Below are positions 16,681 through 23,990 of a stretch of DNA of 38,146 nt, in pieces (position 1 is the stretch's first letter; the number at the start of each line of letters is the position of its first letter). The translations under genes were made by a program, and so were the position numbers. The notes under the pieces are model-generated. The model was not told the origin of the DNA. It saw only the letters and a list, made by a program, of their open reading frames with translations, and ran no database searches. This DNA comes from Pseudomonas sp. GM50. GTDB lineage: Bacteria; Pseudomonadota; Gammaproteobacteria; Pseudomonadales; Pseudomonadaceae. The stretch is from assembly GCF_000282375.1 (NCBI RefSeq), contig NZ_AKJK01000017.1:1-38146 (forward strand), read 5' to 3'.

Positions 16681-16694
16681 AACGATAACGGTGA

Positions 16695-18077
16695 TTAACG
16701 GACGATCACCGGCTCACTCAACTCTTCCAACGTTTTGCCCCGGGTCTCCATCCCGAACATCCACACCACCCCCGCCGCAATCGCAAAGCACATCGCCCCC
16801 AGCGCAAACACCCCGCCCTGCCCGGTCATCGGGAACACCAGCCCGGTCACCAATGGCCCGAGCAACGAACCCACTCGGCCGATGGCTGACGCGAACCCCG
16901 AACCCGTGGCGCGTGCCGACGTCGGGTACAACTCAGGGGTGTAGGTGTAGAGCACCGCCCACATGCCGAACAGAAAGAACTGCATCAGCAGCCCCGAAGT
17001 AATCAACAGACTGACGTTGCCGCCGAACACCGCACTCTGGCCATAAAGAAACGCCATGACCCCGCCGCCGAGCAATGTCACGATGCACACCGGTTTACGC
17101 CCCCAACGCTCCACCAGCCAGGCAGCCATGAGGAAACCGGGAATCCCGCCGAGGGAAATCAGTACCGTGTAATACACCGACTGGGTCACGGCAAAACCCG
17201 ATTGTTGCAACAGCGCACTGAGCCAGGACGTCAGGCCATAGAAACCCAGCAAGGCGAAGAACCACACACTCCAGATCATCATCGTGCGCTGGCGATACTG
17301 CGGCGACCAGATCTCCCCTAGCGCAGAGAAGAAAGTGCCCGGTTGACTCGCCACCCGGGGCAGACGAATCGGTTCAGGCAAATCCGCACGGCCCAGTGAA
17401 GTCCGAACCCGCTCTTCGATGCCGAGCAAGACCTTATCCGCCGCGTCATGATGCCCGGCCTGCTCCAGCCAGCGCGGTGACTCGGGAATGAAAAAACGAA
17501 TCGCCAGGACGAACACCGCCGGTACCGCCAATACCAGAAAGATGTCGCGCCAGCCAATCAGCGGCAACAGGAAGTACGACAGCACTCCGGCCGCGACGAA
17601 GCCGAGCGGCCAAAAACCATCCATCAACGCGATGTAACGCCCACGTCGCTTTGCCGGAATCAGCTCCGACAGCATCGACTGCGCAATCGGAAACTCCATG
17701 CCCATGCCAATCCCCAGCAGGATTCGGAACAGCGTCAGCGTTTCAACGTTCTGCGCCGTGGAGCACAGGTAGCTGGCGATGCCCCACAGCACAATGCTCC
17801 ACTGAAACACCGGTTTACGCCCGAAGCGGTCGGCCAACATACCGGACAGCGATGCGCCCATGACCATGCCGAAGAAACTCGAACTGGCCAGCAGGCCCGC
17901 CTGCGCTGTACTCAGGCCGAACTCGGTTTTGATTGAGCCAAGGAGGAAGGTCATCATCGCCAGGTCCATGGAGTCGAAGAAAAACGCCAGGGCAATGATG
18001 ATGAAAATGATGCGGTGATAACCGCTGATGGGCAGCCGTTCCAATCGTTCTGCCGCACTGAAGCTTCGTGTGTCCAT
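16695..18077 (-). CDS. MFS transporter (sugar/aromatic-acid-type)
   Basis: A 460-residue major-facilitator protein with about twelve membrane segments. Signatures include the loop 2-3 motif GMLADRFGRKPVF, PESPRWLEQAGH in the central loop, and ELYPTSARATGSGFASAIGR in the C-terminal half, typical of the sugar-porter / aromatic-acid-symporter groups. Substrate cannot be assigned. The ATG at 18077 has GGGGGA upstream; a TTG five codons earlier is an alternative. It may import a carbon source, but no catabolic gene is adjacent, and the ArsR-type regulator upstream on the same strand is not clearly linked. Confidence 0.88.
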   Translation of the reverse strand: MDTRSFSAAERLERLPISGYHRIIFIIIALAFFFDSMDLAMMTFLLGSIKTEFGLSTAQAGLLASSSFFGMVMGASLSGMLADRFGRKPVFQWSIVLWGIASYLCSTAQNVETLTLFRILLGIGMGMEFPIAQSMLSELIPAKRRGRYIALMDGFWPLGFVAAGVLSYFLLPLIGWRDIFLVLAVPAVFVLAIRFFIPESPRWLEQAGHHDAADKVLLGIEERVRTSLGRADLPEPIRLPRVASQPGTFFSALGEIWSPQYRQRTMMIWSVWFFALLGFYGLTSWLSALLQQSGFAVTQSVYYTVLISLGGIPGFLMAAWLVERWGRKPVCIVTLLGGGVMAFLYGQSAVFGGNVSLLITSGLLMQFFLFGMWAVLYTYTPELYPTSARATGSGFASAIGRVGSLLGPLVTGLVFPMTGQGGVFALGAMCFAIAAGVVWMFGMETRGKTLEELSEPVIVR

Positions 18078-18212
18078 GCCACATTCCCCCAATCCGAAAG
18101 TCCCCGGATCGAGTGTGCGCGATAGTGGCGGGGGGTTATTGCTGGATGCGACCTGTCCACAGCTCTGAACGACGTCTGAAACAAAGATCCCGGACGTCGC
18201 GCCTCGATGGCT

Positions 18213-18947
18213 CTAAAGCGCCATTTCCAGTTCGGTTTCCTTGGCGAAGCGATGGATTTCCCGTTGCCCCGCAGCGGTAATTTGCAACGCTCGCGAATCG
18301 TTGGGCAGGCTCAACCAGCCCGATTGCATGAACAGCTGCAACAACGCCGCGCCTAATGAACCACCCATGTGCGGGCGTCTTTCGCTCCAGTCCGGGCAAG
18401 CACAGGCGACTCTGCTGTTGCGATGAGCCAGCGCCTGGACGAACACACCGCGTGTTGCCAATTGTGTGGCGCCCTTGTGAGTGATCATGACTCGCTGATC
18501 GAATTGCTCGATCCAGCCCGCATCCAGCAGGCGCTGGTAGAGATCGGCGGCCAGGGTGCCGCCCAGATGGTCGTCGCAGAGTCTGGCCCGCAGCAATGAC
18601 GAAGGCGCCGCCTGAGGTTTGGCGATAGGGCTCGTGCGTTTGAAAACCTCTGGAATGTCCCGAGGCGCGCTGGCGAGGGTCGCGCTGGCCAGCGCTTCTA
18701 TCGCGGCGCCGACTTCGGGCGCGGCAAGCCGGAAAAACCGTTTGCGTCCACGGGTTTCGACTTTCAACAGACCTCCGGCGGACAAACGCCCTAAATGCGC
18801 ACTGGCCGAAGACGGCGACAGGCCGGCCAGCAACGCCAGCTCTTCGGTTTGCCGCGCCGAGCCGTCCATCAAGGCCCACATCATTGCGCTGCGCTTCGGG
18901 TCAGCCAGCAATGTGGCGATCTGGCTGATGCAAGGTGCATGTTCCAT
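18213..18947 (-). CDS. ArsR-type winged-helix regulator
   Basis: A 244-residue protein with an N-terminal ArsR-like winged helix (about residues 8-85: IATLLADPKRSAMMWALMDG, then LAGLSPSSASAHLGRLSAGG) and a longer C-terminal half than classical ArsR/SmtB proteins. The cysteines in CACPDW could bind metal or sense thiols but do not match a known ArsR site. The start at 18947 has AGGGAG upstream; longer in-frame starts lack such a site. It sits upstream of the MFS transporter on the same strand with about 135 bases between, so it may or may not regulate it. Confidence 0.82.
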   Translation of the reverse strand: MEHAPCISQIATLLADPKRSAMMWALMDGSARQTEELALLAGLSPSSASAHLGRLSAGGLLKVETRGRKRFFRLAAPEVGAAIEALASATLASAPRDIPEVFKRTSPIAKPQAAPSSLLRARLCDDHLGGTLAADLYQRLLDAGWIEQFDQRVMITHKGATQLATRGVFVQALAHRNSRVACACPDWSERRPHMGGSLGAALLQLFMQSGWLSLPNDSRALQITAAGQREIHRFAKETELEMAL

Positions 18948-19262
18948 GTATTCACTCCCTGTTGAATCGTTTCGTCTACTGCTCAGAGACATCTTGACCA
19001 GTAATGTGTCGTCGGCCAAGGCGCGAAAACCGCCATAAACCGGGCAAAGCCACCCACTCACCCAGCCATTGCTTCGTGGGTGCAACGAAGGTCCGGTGAT
19101 GACCATCGGGTTTGACCGAATCGAACCTGAACTCGCCATTGCGAGGTCGACGGTGCGTACATGAGGCGAGCGCTAGTATAAGCGGGTTAACCGCCGGTTC
19201 CTGCCCTCGGGGATCCATTGGTGGTGATAGTTCCTGACAGAAATTTCGCTATTTGCCTGCGA
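18948..19262. other. Intergenic stretch without a recognisable gene
   Basis: 315 bases between the ArsR-type start and the end of the LysR gene. I see no convincing small gene and no REP element. It must contain the ArsR promoter (minus strand), but no clear consensus pair was found. An 80-codon open frame on the minus strand has no ribosome-binding site or recognisable similarity. Confidence 0.5.
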
Positions 19263-20192
19263 CTAATGATCGACATCCGATTTCGCTGGAAATTGACTGC
19301 TTATTCGAGCGCATCGGCTGGCAAGCATTTCCCGCAAAAGGTTCACCGGCTTACTCAATTGTGCGCGATGGGCGCACAACAAATTCAGCGGTGCGCGCTC
19401 ACAGAGCAGCTCCGGCATCAGCACTTTCAACCGACCGGCCAGCACATCGGCCGCTACGTCGAGCCAGGATTTATACGCAATCCCCGCCCCGGCTATGGCC
19501 CACAGACGCACAACATCGGCGTCGTCACTGAAGCGATCGCCACTGACCGTCAGGCTCACCTCGCGTTTGCCATCGTGGAAACTCCAGTGATCGTGAACCC
19601 GACTGCCGAGCATGAACAACAGGCAATTGTGCTGAGCCAGTTGCTCCAGATGCCGGGGTTCGCCATGCCGGGCCAGGTAACTCGGCGCCGCACAGAGCAC
19701 ACGACGGTTCTGCGGGGCGATGGGCAACGCTACCAGGCTCGAGTCTTCCGGCTCGCCATAACGCAGGGCAATGTCCACCGGTTGGCGGAACAGGTCGGCG
19801 ATGCGGTCGCCCAGCAGCAACCGTACCGTGAGTTTTGGATGCTCGTGCTGAAACTCATCGAGCCATGGCAACAGCAGGTTGCGACCGAAATCCGAAGGCG
19901 CCGACAGCTGCAAAATCCCGCTGACCTGATCCTGCCCGCTGGCCAGCAGGCGGCGGCCCTCATCAAGATTGCTCAAGGCTGCCCGGGCGTATTCCAGAAA
20001 GCCCTCGCCTTCAGCGGTCAGGCGCAGGCTACGGGTGGAACGGGCGAGCAAGCGCGCGCCGAGTTGCTGTTCGATGCGCTTCAACGCCGCACTGGCCACC
20101 GCCGCCGACATGTCCATCACCCGTGCCGCCGCCGACAGACTGCCCAGGTCCGCAGCCCGAACGAACAACTGCAAGTCATCGAAACGCAACAT
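19263..20192 (-). CDS. LysR-family regulator divergent from a dehydrogenase gene
   Basis: A 309-residue LysR-type regulator of the group often found beside oxidoreductase genes. The N-terminal helix-turn-helix runs over about residues 5-65 (GSLSAAARVMDMSAAVASAA, then LEQQLGARLLARSTRSLRLT with KRIEQQLG reading). The effector domain follows from about residue 90. It is divergent from the quinone-oxidoreductase-like gene across 117 bases, the classical arrangement for LysR control of a single target. The intergenic space is AT-rich near 20205-20225. Confidence 0.88.
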   Translation of the reverse strand: MLRFDDLQLFVRAADLGSLSAAARVMDMSAAVASAALKRIEQQLGARLLARSTRSLRLTAEGEGFLEYARAALSNLDEGRRLLASGQDQVSGILQLSAPSDFGRNLLLPWLDEFQHEHPKLTVRLLLGDRIADLFRQPVDIALRYGEPEDSSLVALPIAPQNRRVLCAAPSYLARHGEPRHLEQLAQHNCLLFMLGSRVHDHWSFHDGKREVSLTVSGDRFSDDADVVRLWAIAGAGIAYKSWLDVAADVLAGRLKVLMPELLCERAPLNLLCAHRAQLSKPVNLLREMLASRCARISSQFPAKSDVDH

Positions 20193-20309
20193 CTTCAGCC
20201 CCGATTATCAAAAAAATATTGAAAGAGACTGCTCTTTTAGCGGGTTTTATCTTGCCGGGAAATAACCAATCATCTGTCCCATCGAAATCATTCCCTCCCA
20301 GGAGCCCAC

Positions 20310-21323
20310 ATGAAAGCCATTGCCTACTACACCTCCCTGCCCATCAGCGACGAAAAATCCCTGCAAGACATCGAACTGCCAGAACCGGTCGCCGGCCCGC
20401 ACGACCTGTTGGTGGAGGTAAAAGCCATCTCGGTCAACCCGGTGGACACCAAGGTCCGCCAGAACGTTGAGCCTGAAGGTGGCGCGGCAAAGGTGCTGGG
20501 CTGGGACGTGGCCGGGGTGGTCAAGGCCGTCGGCAGCGAAGTGACGCTGTTCAAGGCCGGCGACAAAGTGTTCTACGCGGGTTCTATTGCCCGTGCCGGC
20601 GGCAATAGCGAGTTGCATGTGGTGGATGAGCGAATCGTCGGCCATATGCCGAAAACCCTTGGTTTCGCCGAAGCCGCCGCCCTGCCGCTGACCGCCATCA
20701 CCGCGTGGGAACTGTTGTTCGAACGCTTGCAAGTGCGCGAAGGCAAAACCGATGAGGGCCAGAGCCTGCTGATCGTCGGTGCCGCTGGCGGCGTGGGTTC
20801 GATCCTCACGCAATTGGCCAGCCAGCTCACCGGGCTGAAAGTCATTGGCACCGCTTCCCGGCCACAAACCCAGAGCTGGGTGCGTGACCTGGGCGCCGAT
20901 CAGGTGATCGATCATAGCCAGCCGCTGAGTGAAGAACTCAAACGTGCCGGGTTCGCGCAGGTGACCCACGTCGCCAGCCTGACCCAGACCGATCAACACC
21001 TGGATCAATTGGTGGAAGCGTTGGCGCCGCAAGGCAAACTGGCGCTGATCGACGATCCGAAGTCGCTGGACGTGACCAAGCTCAAGCGCAAGAGCCTGTC
21101 GCTGCACTGGGAATTCATGTACACCCGCTCGCTGTTCGAAACCACAGACATGATCGAGCAGCACAAACTGCTCAACCGCGTCGCCGGGCTTATCGATGCG
21201 GGCACGTTGAAAACCACAGTCGGCGAGCACTTCGGAACCATCAACGCGGCCAACCTGCGGCGTGCCCATGAGCTGCTGGAGAGCGGCAAGTCCAAGGGCA
21301 AGATTGTGCTTGAAGGGTTCTGA
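20310..21323 (+). CDS. Quinone-oxidoreductase-like alcohol dehydrogenase (MDR superfamily)
   Basis: A 337-residue medium-chain dehydrogenase/reductase: GroES-like domain over about residues 1-130 (ISVNPVDTKVR at 40-50) and NADPH-binding Rossmann domain with GAAGGVG at 157-163. It lacks the GHE and four-cysteine zinc motifs of true zinc alcohol dehydrogenases, so despite the usual label (zinc-binding alcohol dehydrogenase family) it is probably a zinc-free quinone or enone reductase. CCAGGAG precedes the ATG. The divergent LysR gene is its likely regulator, perhaps in response to electrophiles. Confidence 0.9.
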   Translation: MKAIAYYTSLPISDEKSLQDIELPEPVAGPHDLLVEVKAISVNPVDTKVRQNVEPEGGAAKVLGWDVAGVVKAVGSEVTLFKAGDKVFYAGSIARAGGNSELHVVDERIVGHMPKTLGFAEAAALPLTAITAWELLFERLQVREGKTDEGQSLLIVGAAGGVGSILTQLASQLTGLKVIGTASRPQTQSWVRDLGADQVIDHSQPLSEELKRAGFAQVTHVASLTQTDQHLDQLVEALAPQGKLALIDDPKSLDVTKLKRKSLSLHWEFMYTRSLFETTDMIEQHKLLNRVAGLIDAGTLKTTVGEHFGTINAANLRRAHELLESGKSKGKIVLEGF

Positions 21324-21326
21324 AGA

Positions 21327-21410
21327 GTAGGAGCTGCCGGAGGCTGCGATCTTTTGATCTTGTGTTTTAAAAGCAAGATCAAAAGATCGCAGCCTTCGGC
21401 AGCTCCTACA
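21327..21410. repeat. 84-base perfect-type palindrome of a second repeat family
   Basis: Left arm GTAGGAGCTGCCGGAGGCTG and right arm CAGCCTTCGGCAGCTCCTAC enclose GATCTTTTGATCTTG and its complement. Nearly the whole element folds into one hairpin. It follows the dehydrogenase stop by three bases and may end its transcript. Half of the same repeat forms the 5508-5561 terminator. Confidence 0.88.
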
Positions 21411-21536
21411 GGGTACGACCGAAATATCCGGGATGTACGTCGATCCCTGTTGCCGTCAGTCAGAGAATTGACCGTTGTCACAATTGCGATCGTATTCGGG
21501 TCTACAATCGAAAACTCTGCGAACAATCATTCACGT

Positions 21537-21564
21537 GATGTCTTTTACGAGACGTCTTTTACGA
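21537..21564 (+). repeat. Tandem 14-base direct repeat
   Basis: GATGTCTTTTACGA followed at once by GACGTCTTTTACGA, 13 of 14 bases alike, immediately upstream of the AAAGGAG ribosome-binding site of the 56-residue gene. It may be a paired regulator site or a recent slippage duplication. Confidence 0.65.
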
Positions 21565-21577
21565 AAGGAGCTCAGCA

Positions 21578-21748
21578 ATGAAGATCCTGATAAAAGAAGT
21601 GGCAACATCCCGCTGGCAGGTCCGCCTGGATCAACACGCTGTGACGTTCCGCAGTGAGGCCGAAGCCCTGGCCTTCACTAAAACGCTTGAAGCGCGCTTG
21701 CACGCGCCCCATCAGATTCCCGACCGTCAGCATCGCGCTGCTGGCTGA
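21578..21748 (+). CDS. Small hypothetical protein of 56 residues
   Basis: An open frame with a good AAAGGAG ribosome-binding site, encoding MKILIKEVATSRWQVRLDQH and then a charged, alanine-rich helix-forming segment (FRSEAEALAFTKTLEARL). No signal peptide, membrane segment or cysteine is present. The pattern resembles short conserved Pseudomonas proteins of unknown function. Codon use and the ribosome-binding site argue that it is real. It is convergent with the Bcr/CflA exporter, with eight bases between stop codons. Confidence 0.7.
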   Translation: MKILIKEVATSRWQVRLDQHAVTFRSEAEALAFTKTLEARLHAPHQIPDRQHRAAG

Positions 21749-21756
21749 GTCCGTCC

Positions 21757-22953
21757 TCAGACCCGGGCTTGCGTCAGCGCCCGGGCATTTTGCAAACGCC
21801 GGGTGAGCGTCGCCGCGCTCACCACCAGAATCCCGCACAGGCTGATGACCATGGCCATCGGCATGGCGCTGCCATCGTGCAAAACACCCACCAATGCTGC
21901 GGCCCCGGCAGCGACGCTGAACTGCAGGCAACCGAGCATCGCCGAGGCACTGCCCGCGCGCGCGCCCTGCCCGTTCATGGCGCAGGCCGACGCGTTAGGC
22001 ACTATGCAACCCAGGCTGGCGATGCAGAGGAAGAGCGGAATCAGTAACGGCCACAACTGCTCGGTGTGCAACGCGCTGACCGCCAACAGGGCCAAACCGC
22101 CCGCCAGATAGAGCCAGACAGTACGCGCCAGTAAAAAGGCCGGACCGCGCTTTGCCAGCAATCGGGCATTCACCTGGGCTACCAGAATGAAACCCGCCGC
22201 GTTAATGCCAAACAGCCAGCCGAAATGCTCGGCCGGCACGCCATAGAGTTTGATGAAGACGAATGGTGAACCGGCGATGTAGGCAAACATCCCGGCGATG
22301 GCGACACCACCGGTCAGGGCATGGCCGAGGAAGACCGGGTCCGCCAACAACCGACCATACTGGCGTAGCGCGCCCGACAACGGTTGGCGCGGCACATGGG
22401 CCGGCAGACTTTCCGGCAACCCGAGAGCCACCGCCAACCCTGCCAGTGCACTGAAACCGGTCAGCACCAGAAAGATCGACTGCCAGCCAGTCGTGTTGAC
22501 CAGCAACCCGCCCAGCATCGGCGCAAGAATCGGCGCCAGGCCCATCACCAGCATCAACTGCGAAAAGACCTTCGCCGAACCCACCGCATCGCATTTATCG
22601 CTGACCACCGCCCGCGCAATCACCATGCCCGCGCACCCGCCCAGCGCCTGGACGAAACGTGCGCCAATCAGCCATTCCAGGGTCGGCGCATAAGCACAGG
22701 CCAACGAAGCGGCGGTGAACAAGCCGACACCTGTCAGCAAGGGAATCCGTCGCCCAAAGCGATCCGCCACCGGGCCGTACGCCAGTTGGCCAATGGACAG
22801 GCCGAGGAAATAGGCCGCCAGGGTCAGTTGAACGTGTTTTTCGTCGGTGCCGAAAGCGAGCGCCATCGCCGGGAATGCCGGCAGATAGAAATCGATCGCC
22901 AGCGGACCGAAAGCGCTCAAGGCGCCGAGAATCAGGATTGTGCGGAGGTTCAT
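21757..22953 (-). CDS. Bcr/CflA-type multidrug MFS exporter
   Basis: A 398-residue major-facilitator protein with about twelve membrane segments, of the Bcr/CflA drug-resistance group. Support comes from the N-terminus (ALSAFGPLAIDFYLPAFPAM), the motif-A loop GQLAYGPVADRFGRR, and the helix-5 region LAPILAPMLGGLLV. Members export bicyclomycin, chloramphenicol, sulphonamides or cysteine by proton antiport; the substrate here is unknown. The ATG at 22953 has only a weak upstream GGA. No adjacent regulator on the same strand. Confidence 0.88.
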   Translation of the reverse strand: MNLRTILILGALSAFGPLAIDFYLPAFPAMALAFGTDEKHVQLTLAAYFLGLSIGQLAYGPVADRFGRRIPLLTGVGLFTAASLACAYAPTLEWLIGARFVQALGGCAGMVIARAVVSDKCDAVGSAKVFSQLMLVMGLAPILAPMLGGLLVNTTGWQSIFLVLTGFSALAGLAVALGLPESLPAHVPRQPLSGALRQYGRLLADPVFLGHALTGGVAIAGMFAYIAGSPFVFIKLYGVPAEHFGWLFGINAAGFILVAQVNARLLAKRGPAFLLARTVWLYLAGGLALLAVSALHTEQLWPLLIPLFLCIASLGCIVPNASACAMNGQGARAGSASAMLGCLQFSVAAGAAALVGVLHDGSAMPMAMVISLCGILVVSAATLTRRLQNARALTQARV

Positions 22954-23047
22954 CAGGCGTCCAGGTTAGACAGGAATCGGCAGGCCGACAGTCTAGCCTT
23001 GCGTGGACGCCTTGAACATTCCGTTAGGTCGCTAACTATTAAAAATG

Positions 23048-23245
23048 TTAGATCTGTTTTACCCCGTAACCCTCTTCGCTGATCGCGGCGATCACCTGAT
23101 CGGCCGTCAGCGCGCTTTCAACGCCGACTTCTTTTGCCGCCAGATCAATGCGCACGCTGGCCGCGGGATCCTTGGCTTGCAGCGCCTGAGTGATGGCCTT
23201 GACGCAATGACCGCAAGACATGCCTTCAACATTGAACACTTGCAT
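23048..23245 (-). CDS. copZ: Copper chaperone CopZ
   Basis: A 65-residue heavy-metal-associated domain protein, the usual length for CopZ. The copper-binding motif GMSCGHC places Cys11 and Cys14 in the first loop. It carries Cu(I) in the cytoplasm to the CopA pump and buffers free copper. The start at 23245 has AAGGAG upstream. A CueR-type promoter on the minus strand lies 44 bases upstream, so it should be induced by copper together with copA. Confidence 0.95.
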   Translation of the reverse strand: MQVFNVEGMSCGHCVKAITQALQAKDPAASVRIDLAAKEVGVESALTADQVIAAISEEGYGVKQI

Positions 23246-23288
23246 GGGACAACTCCTTGAATGAAGCCCTTTAATGAGGGTTGCAGGC

Positions 23289-23319
23289 AGTCTCGAGCTT
23301 GCCACCATGGCAAGGTCAA
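23289..23319 (-). promoter_or_regulatory. CueR-activated promoter of copZ
   Basis: On the minus strand: -35 TTGACC, a 19-base spacer beginning TTGCCATGGTGGCAAG, and -10 GAGACT. The spacer dyad CTTGCC...GGCAAG matches the known CueR operator CCTTGCC/GGCAAGG. Confidence 0.82.
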
Positions 23320-23406
23320 GTTCTGAAGCAAGCTGCCGGGCTGGCAATCGGCGTCGTGCTCGGCCAAGCTGCGTCCATCAATGACTCGACATCAGGAGAT
23401 TCAGCC

Positions 23407-23790
23407 ATGCGCTGGTCAGCTCTCAGCCTGTTTGGCTTCCTCAGCCTATTTGCCGCGATACCTTCGGTTCAAGCCGCCGGGGAGGATTACGGCGTGCTGA
23501 TCATTTCCCGCGAGCGCCTGGAGGTTTCGACTTCCTGCGAGATCGGCGTGTACATCCAGGATCAGCTATCGGCGCGACTGTTCCAGGAACAGAGCACCTC
23601 GTTCAACCTGCCGCCGGGCAATGTGTCCCTGCGTCTCAAGCTGCTGCCGGGCCAGGCGCCGGGTTGCAATCCAGGTATGCTCGCGCCGGGTTCGCAGAAC
23701 ATCACGCTCAAGGCCGGGGATGTGTTGAAGTTCCGGATTGCGATGACGCAGGAAGGGATGTACCTCAAGCCTGCCGCCCTCGAGTATTGA
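23407..23790 (+). CDS. Secreted protein of unknown function in the copper cluster
   Basis: A 127-residue protein with a signal peptide (MRWSALSLFGFLSLFAAIPS, cleavage likely after VQA near residue 23). The mature part of about 104 residues has two cysteines (STSCEIG and APGCNPG) that could form a disulphide. The pattern VYIQDQLSARLFQEQSTSFN, then LPPGNVSLRL suggests a small beta-sandwich. I recognise no named family. AGGAG precedes the ATG. It lies between copZ and copA, but a REPIN separates it from copA and no CueR box points into it, so a copper link is only positional. Confidence 0.8.
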   Translation: MRWSALSLFGFLSLFAAIPSVQAAGEDYGVLIISRERLEVSTSCEIGVYIQDQLSARLFQEQSTSFNLPPGNVSLRLKLLPGQAPGCNPGMLAPGSQNITLKAGDVLKFRIAMTQEGMYLKPAALEY

Positions 23791-23802
23791 TCACCACCTA
23801 CC

Positions 23803-23893
23803 TGTAGGAGCGAGGCTTGCCCGCGAAGAGGCCATAACAGTCAGCATCGATGGTGACTGTTATGGACCCTTCGCGGGCAAGCCTCGCTCCTAC
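23803..23893. repeat. REPIN (paired inverted REP)
   Basis: Arms TGTAGGAGCGAGGCTTGCCC and its complement ending GCTCCTAC, with inner dyad CATAACAGTCA / TGACTGTTATG. It follows the secreted-protein gene by about 12 bases and precedes the copA promoter. Confidence 0.9.
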
Positions 23894-23930
23894 GAGGTGC
23901 AGAGTCGCGAGATGATTTGCAGACTGGCGC

Positions 23931-23961
23931 TTGACCTTGCCCGCATGGCAAGGTTGATCCT
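23931..23961 (+). promoter_or_regulatory. CueR-activated promoter of copA
   Basis: -35 TTGACC, a 19-base spacer TTGCCCGCATGGCAAGGTT, and -10 GATCCT. It corresponds element for element to the E. coli copA promoter, and the dyad ACCTTGCC/GGCAAGGT is the CueR operator. Transcription should start about 20 bases before the copA ATG. Confidence 0.9.
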
Positions 23962-23990
23962 GTAGGTAATTTCTACAGGGAGCGTGACCG

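Noticed and set aside
18976..19218. 80-codon minus-strand frame upstream of the ArsR-type gene
   Set aside because: No ribosome-binding site, no recognisable similarity and atypical composition; left as intergenic.
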